DNA from: Tricholoma matsutake
Taxonomy: Eukaryota > Basidiomycota > Agaricomycetes > Agaricales > Tricholomataceae
DNA: 64,000 nt
NCBI GenBank assembly: GCA_026075535.2
Contig: AP026543.1
Span: forward strand, 8,742,001-8,806,000
Direction: 5' to 3'
Shown here piece after piece: positions 12,804 through 23,936 of the stretch (position 1 is the first letter of the stretch; every line of letters starts with the position of its first letter). Both the position numbers and the translations under genes were made by a program. The notes under the pieces are model-generated. The model did no database searches. It worked only from the letters and a program-made list of their open reading frames with translations, and was not told the origin of the DNA.

Positions 12804-13355
12804 ATGGAATATTCAGACAGCTCATCAGTTTACTTGCCAAATTTGCCACCAACAAGTATACAAACTCTAGACCTCGACACCTTTTATATTCCTGGTAGTC
12901 CTGATTTGCCGGCGGTGGATAATGTTGATATCTCAACCCCACCAGCAAATATAGATAATCTGGACCTGGCCACTTTTCATATTCCTGAAAGTCCTGATTC
13001 ACCGGTGGTGGATGGTATGCTTCATTTTCCAATACCACTGTCATCAATACATTCCCCATATGCTTTTGATATTCCTGAAGTAGCTGCAGATATTATCCAT
13101 TTGGCAACCCCATCCACTGAAAATATCCAATGTTTTGACTTGGATGCATTTTGTATTCCTGGTAGTCCTGACTCGCCCCCAGCAAGCACTGTTCATTTGA
13201 CATCATTGCCAGCACACCATGACCTAGATATGTTTCATATTCCTGACTCGCCAGCCACGAATGCATTTATATTCCTGGTAGTCCTGACTTGCCAGTGGCG
13301 AGCACCACTGTTCATTTGACATCACACAACAGGCAGAGCACAATTTTCCCTGAGA
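12804..13355 (+). pseudogene. Repeat-containing protein with FxIPGSPDSP units
   Basis: Frame from ATG 12804 (an upstream ATG at 12684 is possible) encodes about six imperfect units of 25-32 residues, each with a core such as FYIPGSPDLP, FHIPESPDSP or FCIPGSPDSP followed by a Thr/Pro-rich spacer. A frameshift near 13255 moves the last unit (YIPGSPDLPVAST) into another frame. It is divergent from the minus-strand gene starting at 12672, only ~130 bp away. No known domain recognised. It could be a scaffold-like low-complexity protein or an expanded minisatellite that happens to stay open. Confidence 0.45.
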
Positions 13356-13488
13356 GAAAATATGGAGAAAACATGGAGAAAATTACACTTTTTCATGTAG
13401 CAGACATGTAGGGAAAAACTGGTGATAATAAGTTATTTTCTCTTTATTTTCTGTGCAATCTATCCAAGAGTAAATATATGATTTTTGT

Positions 13489-13986
13489 GGAGAGAAAATA
13501 AGGGGAATCTGAAGTGAAAAGAACACATTTCCTCTTGATTTTCCTCTGATTTTTTCCTAGGGAAAAAAAGTTATGTCTCCTGCAAGAACAAATCAGAAAT
13601 CTCTGGAGAATATAAGCTATTTCTTCCAAAATTTGGCCTAGAAAATTGCATGTGGAAAAGTGTAATTGTCTCCTCATGTTTGCCAAATTTTCATCAGGAG
13701 AAAAAGAAACTCCTGCCTGTTTAGGTCAATAGCACTGCCACCAAAGTTGACTAAACAGGCAGGGGTTTCTTTTTCTCCAGGTGAAAATCTGGCAAACATG
13801 AGGATAAAATTACACTTTTCCATTTGCAATTTTCCAGGCCAAAATTTGGAAGAAATAACTTATATTCTCCAGAGATTTCTGATTTGTTCCTGCAGGAAAT
13901 TTAACTTTTTTCCCCAGGCAAAAAATCAGAGGAAAATCAAGAGGAAATGTGTTCTTTTCACTTCAGATTCCCCTTATTTTCTCTCC
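13489..13986. mobile_element. Fold-back palindrome (MITE-like), ~0.5 kb
   Basis: Left arm 13489-13728 and right arm 13745-13986 are imperfect inverted copies of ~240 bp around a ~16 bp loop. Outer ends read GGAGAGAAAATAAGGGG and CCCCTTATTTTCTCTCC. Inner ends are GCCTGTTTAG and CTAAACAGGC. No coding capacity beyond arm shadows. Size and shape fit a fold-back element; I saw no clear target duplication. Confidence 0.8.
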
Positions 13987-14118
13987 TCAAGGTTTGTTGG
14001 AGTTAGACAAGGCAAACTTTGTAAAACAATGTTGGATGCAAAATTTTTTCTATGCTGAGCTTGTATGTTGAGATCTTTCCTAAAGGAAGTAAGTATACAT
14101 CACTGACAAGTATGACAG

Positions 14119-15614
14119 ATGTATGTCATGTCTTGCATTGGCATTGGCACCTCCATCGGCCTTATGATGGATGTGCCAATCCTTCTTCAGTCCTTGGCTG
14201 ACAGTCTCGCCAATGTGAATTTGGACCACCTACCCCTTGCATTCCATCCATCTCTCTTGGCCTTGTTGGATGATGGTGTAGCCAGGGACAGTCCTAGCCA
14301 TCTGGTGGATTCATATGTATGTGATTGGTGGAGACACAATAGTGAACTGGCACCGGGGCAGATTTTTGCCAGTGACACCCTGGATAAGTGCCTCGATAGT
14401 TATTGGCAGTATATCCCTGCCCCTGTGATCACCAGCTCGCCACCCACCGATAGCCAGCCAGCAGACAATGCTGCTGATGGCCAACCTGACTGCCGATCTT
14501 GCATTGACCTGTGGGCTCTCATTGGGGATATGTTCAATGAAGCACACGGGATGCATGACTTCATAGATGGCTGCAAATCATCAGCAGAGGCTGCAATGAA
14601 TGCGAATGTCAGGAAAGCAGCAGGGTTTTAATGGCTTCATGAGCTAGCCCTGCTCAAGGAGCTTCAGTATGAACCACATAAGTTAACAATGGCACTGGCA
14701 CCGGCAATGGCATTGGCATCAAAAACAACTGTGGACATGCTGGGAGACAGTCAAGGCAATTGGCTGTAAGAAGACAATCAGAACTGGTATCTGCACATGC
14801 ACAGGCTGAACTTGAGCACCTGAAGGCCCTTCCCCCAACCTCCTACAAGTGGACCTGGGGCATTGATATTACAGAGAATGAGGTTCTAGCAATCAATCAG
14901 GTGACCAAGTGCAAGGGAAAGGCACAGCATTCTGGGTATGCAGGGTCTCTACCTGATGGTGTGCTGCAACAGGGGTGGTCAGACACACCAAGTCTCCCAA
15001 CAGTTGTCTCTGCCTAGAGTCGACCACCCATGGTTACTGGTCATGATGCTGGCTTATATTTTTCAGATGCTGGATCCGGTGTGTCCAATGCCTGTGCTGG
15101 CACTGCTCCCATTGCTCCTGTCCCTGCTGCTGATGCCGATCCTGTCCCCACTGCTGTCCCTGCTGCCGCTGCCGATGCCGAGGCACTCATGGTTTGGCAA
15201 GGTGAAGATGATGTAGCAAATGATGCTGATCAGCACACCACCCTTCAGGCAGCCATGGCATATGATTCTGACTCATCATCTGCCCCTATGGGTTCCCCAA
15301 CCGGCTTTGATGCCACTGACTTCTACCTTGATGATTCTACCTCTTCATCTCCACCCTCAAATCCCCTTTCAGCTTTTGCCACCGCATCTGATATGGTGGA
15401 TGTTTTTCTCTCATCATCAGAGACAGATTCTACTGGATCTCTGGGTGAATCCAATGCCAATGCCAATGATGCCAGTGCCAATTCTGACTCGGAGGACAAT
15501 TTTAGTGATGAGTCCCCCAGCACCTCCCAGATAGAGCACCCCACTCCTTCTGGCATCATGCTGCCCATCTATACTCATGCAGACTTTTATTATGTTGATG
15601 ATGCGTGGCTCTGA
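14119..15614 (+). pseudogene. Unknown TE-type gene, Ser/Asp-rich C-terminus
   Basis: Coding pieces 14119-14631, 14636-15017 and 15030-15614 appear to belong to one protein. The N-terminal part contains PSHLVDSYVCDWW, matching a segment of the remnant at 1-958. The C-terminal part is rich in Ser, Asp and Ala (SSAPMGSPTGFDATDFYLDD). The pieces are separated by stops (TAA near 14629) and frame changes, either undetected short introns or decay. No catalytic motif seen. Repeated tetranucleotide-like CCAATGCC strings occur in the 3' half. Confidence 0.4.
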
Positions 15615-17300
15615 TGATATGGACACTACGGACAATGGATGATGCTCATTTATTTCATTTACATATTCTATACATGAGCATGTAGTAATAATTGTTGGTG
15701 CTTTTGGAACACTGAACATTTTCTGCTTGATCCCTAATCCTGGTGCTGGTGCCATGCTCAATTCCGATGCCAATTTCTGATTTCATGAAGGTCTGTATTG
15801 AGTTATTGCATCATTGCCCATAGCTAGGCCATACAGTCTCCTATGCACATCTATACCAAGACTGTTATGGTGAAGTGGTGCCTGATGCTGATGCTGTACT
15901 TCTATGCCGATGCCGATGCTGTTGCCGAGTACCATGTCCAATGCTATCTCTGATCTGTATATTAACATTCTTCATAGTGTATCACAATGTGAGGCTGTCT
16001 CCTTTATGGAGACAGACAAGCACTAGAAAAGAGAGTAGAGAGATAAGAATCTTGGTACTCACTTCTGATCACTCGGAATGTAACAAGAAATGGGGTAGTA
16101 TTCCAGAAGTACTAGAGCTAGCTATTTGTGATATGAGGTGGTGGTGAGGGGAAGCGAGTAAGTAGCAAAGTGGTCAGAAACAGACTGATATGTAAGTATG
16201 TAAATATGTCATAACAGTTGCTGATGTAAGCCATGCTTACACACAAGCAAGAATTGTAAAAGTGTATTCATTTGATACTAGTACATGTTATACATACTAT
16301 GAGAGCATTCGACGGTGTCCACCAAACCCATATCATTCGATACACTATATGCGTTCAATAGACCATATTATTCGGTACAGTGTAGCTTACCTATGTGACA
16401 GTGTTTGTAAAGTAGAGCATTTAGAGCACCGATGCGACCCCAGCACTGCTGTTATCTAACAAGTCGCAATTCAACATATACAGTCTGAACGGCTCAGACA
16501 GTTCCACTGCCCCGCATATTATAACTTTTCTCCTACTCTTTACAATTACATTTTACAGTTGATATCAATAGAACCTTTCCTCATATGGTATATTTTGTTG
16601 TTTAATCAGTGATGTGGCCGGCACATGCCCATAAGCCAGGCCTACATATGCCAAGTGCTCTGCCTCCAGTGGTTGGCACTGATAGAAAAAAGGGCTCACC
16701 AGTATCATGCCATTGTGCTGCAAATCACTTCCATGATGAGATATATCATATGGCATACAGAAACTGGCATTGAGAGCCAATGGTGAGTGAGCATAGATGA
16801 CAAGTAAGCTTTGTAGGTTGACCAATCCACTCATTGACTAATCACTCCCTGATATGTTGAAGGAACATTCATGCAATGAGACCCAAATACAGCCTGCATG
16901 TGTATACCCACAAACAATACAGTGGCTGATTCATGATCCCAGTTGCGTTTGTTCGGAAATTGTTCCATGTTGCAACATGATTAGACGAGTGGTAATTACA
17001 AATTATGGCTTCGAGACCAACAGTAGATGGTGACCAATCCCTAGTACATGAGCAACCGGACAATTGACGCATGCTCATGTATATATGAGGGAGTGGTTAC
17101 TAGTCTAGACCGATAGCTGGGCATCTTTCATGACATCACTGTACAACTGACCAATGCCAAGAATGCCATACCCGATCAACGCCACAAAGACAAGATGGTG
17201 AACTACCAGGTTTCAACTGTGAGTAGGTTGAATCAATCATAGTATGGTTCAAATCTCTAATGCATACCATACATGTTGATTGTTCCTTGTTTCTTGTTCC
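15615..17300. other. Non-coding stretch without recognised features
   Basis: AT-rich with only short, unrelated frames. I see no terminal repeats, RNA gene or gene model. Confidence 0.5.
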
Positions 17301-17316
17301 TACTGCTCGTTGCATG

Positions 17317-18459
17317 TCAATGCCGAGATATGTTGAAGATCGTCGTTGTCTGAAGATGATGAGATATAACTACATGATCGATGTGCGCATGGCAACCTAA
17401 TAATTTCAGAATCTGTTCGGTGAGGATGCGCTCCCCTTGTATTTCTGACCACATCACCCTTTTTGACATTGAGGATACAAGAGACATAAAAATGACAAGG
17501 ATAACCTCAACTCCAGTGCTTTTGTGCAATTTCCAGTATTTGCGAGGTGTAGAGTCAACACGAGTATACATAAGCTTGTACCTCATGTGCGCCTTACTGA
17601 TTACAGGCAGCATAGTTGCATCAAAAATAAAAACAGCATTGGGAGGTGCTTGAGCAATAACTTCCAGCTTCATCTGCAAGGAAAAAGTTGTGTGCTGCAG
17701 GGTAGACTCTTCCTGTTTGATGAGAGAGAAGTGATTTCCTGTGAGGAGAGAAGGGAAAGGGTAATGTGATGTGAGAGTATCAGGAAAGGAGGGGCGCATT
17801 GGCACTCAAGTGAACATATGAAGGTAAGGAATAACCTCGGAGGAATCACACTTCAACTCGAAATTTGTATCCTCATTTCAACCTTGGCTTAGTTGGTCTA
17901 ATTGTTCGAGGATCTTGATCCAAGCATTCCAATGACATTTTTATTCGACATGTTGGAGGGTCATGAAACATACCTTGTAAAGAGGTTTTTGTTCATCACG
18001 AGGGGTGGTTCTCAGATACTTGAGTAGATAACGCAGGACCTGCAGAGAAGGGGAAAGCACAATGTAGGAAGTTTGAATGTAGATTCGGCACATGAAACAA
18101 CCTGTTGTTCCTAAACTCATGAACACCACATGCATCGAATTTTTCTACTCACATAGCACCCTGTTCCTCTCCGATGACTGGTTGTACGCTTTTGCAAATG
18201 AATCTGGGATGAGACCTTTTTTTAGCCCAAACTCAATCTATAGAGTTTTGTTGACAATTCAAAGCACCCATACAACAGAGCTCACTTGGTCATTCTGGCT
18301 TCTGCTGATCAGATACACATGCTTGTCTAACACTGGCATCAACCCTGCTAGGCATATCGCACACATATCCCTGTATCTGCAGTGGACTTCTCTGTTGGTG
18401 ACTGTTTCAAAGCTTTCAAACTCGAATGGCATCTTGCACTTATTACCCTCCGGTAGCAT
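17317..18459 (-). CDS. Weak multi-exon gene model, unknown function
   Basis: Minus-strand pieces have plausible short introns. An upstream exon begins near 18459 (MLPEGNKCKMPFEFESFETV..REVHCRYRDMCAICLAG). A GTGAGC donor follows SRSQNDQ near 18283, and exon pieces near 18230-18160 and 18040-17980 (VLRYLLKYLRTTPRDEQKPLYK) end at a GTATGT donor. The last long frame is 17805-17317. None matches a family I know with confidence. Weak similarity of the Cys/His-containing first part to fungal HNH proteins is possible but unproven. It could be a decayed gene. Confidence 0.3.
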
Positions 18460-18667
18460 CAGTGTAGCAATTCAGAGAAGACAAAGCAATGAGTAGTTGT
18501 TCCGAGTTCTCAATTTATATTGAGAATGAGGTTTGATGTTTAGAGTCTAGACTACATAGAATGTCTTGAATCTAATAGCGCGGGGATCTCCGGACCCTAT
18601 TTCCGGTTTATATATAGATTGTGTCTGGCAACTGCCAAAGTTGTCTCGCATGTGTCCAGCACACATA

Positions 18668-18756
18668 CACAACGGGCAAGCCTTGAGGCAGTTGATTTGT
18701 AGTTGATTTGTAGTTAACTCATGTTTGACTTGTGTTTGACTGGTAGTTGTCATTTG
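18668..18756 (+). repeat. CACTA left terminal/subterminal repeat
   Basis: CACAACGGGCAAGCCTTGAG and the following degenerate TTGATTTGTAG / TTGACTTGTG units match in inverse orientation the right end at 28640-28727, and in direct orientation the left end of the derivative at 44772. Subterminal repeats of this kind bind the transposase in studied CACTA elements. Confidence 0.8.
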
Positions 18757-18759
18757 TAG

Positions 18760-21283
18760 TTACGAGTCTGAGGTATGAGAACTCGTCTTTTTAACTCGAC
18801 TGTCAAGAACCATTCCTCACCCGATCGGAACCCGCATCCATCCGAGCCTTTCCCGCACATCAAACCTGACTTTTGTCTATGCCTCCTGATTTTGTTCCTG
18901 GCCGCCTTGCACTGCCCACACTGCTGTGTACCAGGCCACCTTGTACAGCATCCATGGCTGCCTTCCCAAGGCTGCCATCTCTATTGCAAATTCAACTATG
19001 GATTCCTGTGCGGCTCCCACTAGATAATTTATCTACGCAGTCGAGACACTGCTGCAGTCTTCATTCCTGTTCTGCATTATTCTGGACTACAGTATTTAAG
19101 CTTAGTTAGTTTCGCCTTGTATTCCTCAGTTCATATAGTGACATAGACTCGACTTTAATCTGCCAATCCAAACCTCCTTCTACTCCAACCTCAGTTCTCT
19201 AAGAGTCTGAACTCCATTCGACTCGACCTCTAGTCTCCCTCTGAAGTTCTAACCTCATCTGAACTTAACCTAAGTCCCTCTGTACTCCTTCCCGCGTTTA
19301 CCTGCACTTTCCTGCTACTACCTCCAAACCTTCAACTTGAAATTAGGACACCAGACGAGGTGAAGGGTGCAGCTTCTTACAAGCTGAAGCCAAGTCCTTT
19401 CCGTTTCCCCTCCCGCAGAATCCACAACGACCCGACAACCTTCCGTAATCATCACCTGCAGGGTCCAATTGGATTCCGACAAACCTTCCTGGATCAGTTC
19501 TTAACATCGACCAACCACCCAGCAAAAGTGATACTAAGTCTGACAGCTGCTTGGCAGGCTTCAGATTTCTGAATGCAGGCTTATATTTTGAAGTCAGTCA
19601 AACTCAGCCCCTTACATATTTTCACATTCAGTGGGTTATACTGACATGCGGATTTTGAACAAAAAAGGAAACTGTTACATTGAGTCACACTTCCTCAACA
19701 ATGCTCAGCAATGCAATGTATGGCTGCAAACGAGTTGTTTGTTGGGCCTAAGTGTCAAGTTCTTCTCTTCTTTTCTCTTCTCTTTTCTTTTCAACTAACA
19801 AATGTTTTGTTTTGATATTTAGGTTCTATTACCATGAGACAGCGCCAAGACAGCAGACCTACATCTGCACCACTGCTGCGAGTATCTGCTCACAGGGTGG
19901 ATAATGGATCAGGATGACAACGGGGACAACTTGGGCCCAGTGATGAGGATGAATGGCAAGGCACAGATGATGACGACTGCCACCAGCACCCACCTACCAG
20001 ACCCCTGCCGCTGCTCGCGGGTTGGATGTCAAAGATGGTGAGAGGGCACCACAATGACAGGGCTGGGGGGGAAACAACAATGAGAACAACACCAACAATG
20101 AGAGGATGGAGAATGACAGTGGGGACCAGGGGATGAGGAAGAGGATGGCTGGGACAGGGATGGGGACAACAAGGATGAAGGACAACAGAGGGACGATGAC
20201 CACAATGAAGACAGCCTCTGCTAGCAGGGTGACAAGCTGACAGGGATGAGCCAATGGCAGGGAGAACAGTGCAAATGGGGGAAGACAACAGGGGAATGAT
20301 AGCAGAGGATGACTGCGGCAATCACGAGGAGACAGCCATGAAGTGATGGCCACGAATGATGATGGTGATGGTGACCACAGCTACCACCATAGCAGGCAAC
20401 AGCAACTATCGCACCCACCCACCTCCCATGGATCACTTCTAGTAAATGCATAGCTTATATCCAACATCCTCTTGTACTCCATACTAACCATTCTTCGTAT
20501 TATATTTGTATTTCATTGAATTTATTTGTAGTGATTTTATAGATCTCATTTTATTAGACTGCCTCAAGAAAGGGCCCGTTTACTAAGTAATCTTGTAATT
20601 GTGCAGGTTCCATCATCAGCACCCAGCTACAAGATGTCCCCGAACTTCTGTTCAGCAATTGCTGTTCTGCGTGGGCTGTATTGGCCTCTGTTTGTTTTGG
20701 CCTTCTTTTTGCCAACCATCACCACCATTTCACAGCAGTTCCATGGTAGTTTTATTGTCTCAGGAAGCATAATCCTGGTCAAATGGACTGTCCTTGTAGA
20801 GCTTGGCTGTTCAGGGCACTTTAAAAAAACTTAATTTTTGAGTTAAGGAATAGGTTAAAATTCAACATCTGAAGTCAAGGCAATACTATGAAGATTTTAT
20901 GAGAACACCGATTAACGCCAATTGACCAGGAGGTCCGAAAAGCATAGACGTCATCTCCGGTAACTAAACGAGTTTATTTGCCACTTATGTCATCATCAAT
21001 CTTGGTAGCCAAAAATAGTGCATATGATCGGGATAGGTGAGTTTTTCTAAAGACTAATATAAGAAGACAGAAAGGCTTTTTCATGGCTCATTTTGTCTTT
21101 TGTCCAATTCCATCCTACTTAACTTTGTTCGAGCCTCGCCTTCCTGTTCATCTTGGTATCCTATGCATCTTTTCAGTGGCATGACAGGAGGTGGTTGAAA
21201 ATAATTGCAGACTAAAGAAAAAAAAAGTCCATGAAGTGAGGACTCGTTCATGCCAGGCATAGCCATGGCCCAACTGGACAAGT
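18760..21283. mobile_element. Insertion in the CACTA left end (unclassified, contains palindromic cassette)
   Basis: Compared with the derivative at 44772-46722, the CACTA sequence jumps from CATTTGTAGTTA directly to TGTAATATACTTTAG, so 18760-21283 is extra. It includes an exon-like block with a TTGATATTTAG acceptor near 19822, CTGCTGCGAG..CTGCTCACAG and CCGCTGCTCGCGGG palindromes (near 19878, 20005), and a purine-rich low-complexity stretch 19910-20345. No terminal repeats or transposase were found. 18760-19620 could be a decayed LTR. Confidence 0.45.
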
Positions 21284-21636
21284 GATGTAATATACTTTAG
21301 TAATAACAATTCATTTCATGAGTGACATTGACACTGAATGTTTATCATCCAGTTTATGCCAAGTTCATGCTATAGTTTTAGCTGAAAACTTTATTCTGTA
21401 CTTCAATAAACAATTTTATTATTTCTGATCAGAACTATGATACATTGCTGCCAGAGGTGTTGAGGGTGTCAATGACTCGACACGGTGAGTTCGGCAGGTT
21501 CTGATGCATCACATGATCATGCTTGCAGCAATTTCAAGTTCCTTTGTTCTCGACGCATTCACACATACTCGTCTTTTGGCTTTACTGGATACCTGGACTC
21601 TGTATTCCATCATCTTCTATTGACTCTGAAACTACA

Positions 21637-23230
21637 ATGGATCCTTGTGCGAGTTCTAGTTCAGGGGAGGCTGGCCCATCTCAGGCTGGACTTGGCAAGC
21701 GCAAGCGTTCTCTGAGCAACATAAACCCTGGTTCAAGAGCTTTGCAAGCAAAGAAAGCCCGCAAGGCCTTCACAAAGCAACCCAAGAAGCCCAAGAAGCC
21801 TAGTGATTGGCACATGAGAAAGAAGAGGTACAAAAGGAGGCTGAGAAGACAAAGGTGCACATTCATTGTATTCAAGCACTTTAAAGTCTAAATCACTTTC
21901 AGGCTGCACTTGAGCTTCATCTCCGTGTCCTTTGGGGTTTACCACACCAGACTACTGTCCCCCCCAAGGTCACAGAAGATGACAAAGTACCCTTCACCCG
22001 CCACTTTACCTCTGAAGCACAGTTGCAGAACTCTGTCACAGCCAGTCTTGACAACAACTCGGCTAGCATTCAGGGCACCCAAATGAAAGTGCGCGAGCTC
22101 CTTAACTCTATCTCAGACTCAGTTGGGATTATCGCCAACAATATCAAGCGCATTCCGGAATCCCATCTGTTGCTCATGTTCAGGTTGGTGGCATGCCTTA
22201 GGCTTCAACAGTGGGCACCTGATGTCTTGGGTGACGATCCGGAGTCTATGTATAATCTCCTTCATGAGCACATTGCCCTCAAGACATTTGAGCAGGTCTT
22301 GGGTGCATTTGGATACTCTCACATGGGAATGAACCTGTCATGTGTCAACAATTTTGCACTTATGCGTAAACTTTATTGAAGCTTTGTTTTCTTGTTTATG
22401 CATGGTATTGCCAAGTCAGAGGCAAAGAATCCAGGAAGTGTTGCGAAAGCAAAGCAGATGACTGGAGTATGGAAATGATGTAGTGTGGTATGTAATTCCA
22501 GGAATTCTGTATATGCCATTTGCAGATTGTATTTACTAATAAACCTTGATAGCTTGCTGATGGCAGGATGGACGTGTTCAGGGCATGTGGTTTCAATAAA
22601 CACATGGCCTTGGCTAGAGAGAATGAGGCCTATTCGGATGATGAGTTGGCTGAAGGGAATGCTGAGTCAGTTGATGCAGTGTACCACATCAAGGAGAAGG
22701 AGGGATGTTCGACAAAAGTTACTGCTTTCTTTAGAATGGCTGATCAAGAGCGCAAGCAGATGAATAGAAGCAAAAGAAGACACCTTAAGTTGGCCAATCT
22801 TTGTGTTTCTTTTTACATTTGACTGATCCTATTTATCTGTAGACTGGAGCGACACTGTGAAGACCCCCCCATGCCAAAGTTATCTGAGCTCACTGCTCTC
22901 CCAAAGAAAGTCCCAATTGATTGGTTTGATCCTATCTATCTTTCTATTTGTGAGCATGCCCAATATGTCAAGAATGGTACTTATGTTGCTCTGCCACCTG
23001 CAGAGCTCTGTGCCAGCTGGAATGAGTGTGAGAAATGGAAGAGTATGCCAGAGAAGGAGTTTATGGCCAAATATGGTGATGAAGTGCAGGCAGAATACAA
23101 GCTACCTATGCCAGATGAATTGGAACGACTTGAGCAGCAGGATGATGAGGATGATGAAGATGAGCCAGACGTATCAGGTGAGGGGTCGGGAGATGAGGGG
23201 TCAGGTGATGAGGGGTCAGGTGATGAATGA
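21637..23230 (+). pseudogene. Accessory gene of the CACTA element
   Basis: Likely start ATG 21637 (MDPCASSSSGEAGPSQ), followed by a basic region (KKARKAFTKQPKKPKKP, likely nuclear targeting). Following exons read LELHLRVLWGLPHQ (~21905) to NNFALMRKLY (22376). TGA 22377-22379 interrupts the frame that resumes SFVFLFMHGIAKSEAKNPGS. Then come MDVFRACGFNKHMALARENE (22568), a probable intron ending at 22841 (TCTGTAG), and the last exon to 23230. That exon carries LPKKVPIDWFDPIYL and an acidic tail with three GSGDE units. Comparable proteins with a 'PIDWFDP' box are, from memory, widespread repeated proteins of Agaricomycetes. Its position in the transposon suggests a second transposition protein. 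The first exon junction is not in frame as I read it. Confidence 0.5.
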
Positions 23231-23936
23231 GATATGAGTGTTGTTCAATACATATTCTGGTTAATGGTGGTAATTGATTTACTTACCTCTTCATATTCAT
23301 GCTTGCCAAGTCACTTAATGTATTTCAAGTTAATACCATCTTTTCTATTTATCCAAAGCTATTGTTACAATCTGAGACACATGAGAGACAGATGTAGGGC
23401 AAAATAGATGTGGGGAAAATCTATGACCTGATGAAAGACAACTGTTGTGATCCGAGACATGTGAGAGATATGGATGTAGGGTAAGGCAGATAAAGGGAAA
23501 ATCTATGAGACAAAAGACAACCGCACAAGTAGAGTGCAATATGCGCACAGAGCGAGTGAGCCATGCGGCAACATACAAGGGTGGAACAGACTTGGCTTCA
23601 GTGAGCTGTGCCTCCCTGCGCTTATGCATGTCCATAACTTCAAGGGGTGTTGTGCACAAGATGAGCAAGCTAAGAACTAATGCATGGGATTACAAGTTGC
23701 AAGTTGGTATTAATCGAGTGCAATTATCAGACTAAGGTATTACAAACAATACCATAGACTTAAATATGCAGAAACAGAACATAGGTAGTATGCTAAAGAT
23801 AGCACAGAACAGAATAAGGAAGTAGAAGCGGAACAAGATTTCAAGTTGGAAAGAAGTCAGAACAGGAAAATGAAGCATAGAATGAAGGCATAATTGTGGT
23901 TATAACAGCTATTTACACATTGCCAGGGATGCAAAA
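23231..23936. other. Spacer between the two convergent CACTA genes
   Basis: Contains an imperfect direct repeat (GAGACACATGAGAGACAGAT near 23371 and GAGACATGTGAGAGATATGG near 23453, each followed by GGATGTAGGG-like and GGGAAAATCTATGA). No coding frame accepted. Confidence 0.5.

Noticed and set aside
18760..19620. Possible LTR at the left of the CACTA insertion
   Set aside because: A TG..CA candidate and ACAGCTGCTTGGC-like site were noticed, but no second LTR, duplication or coding region supports it.
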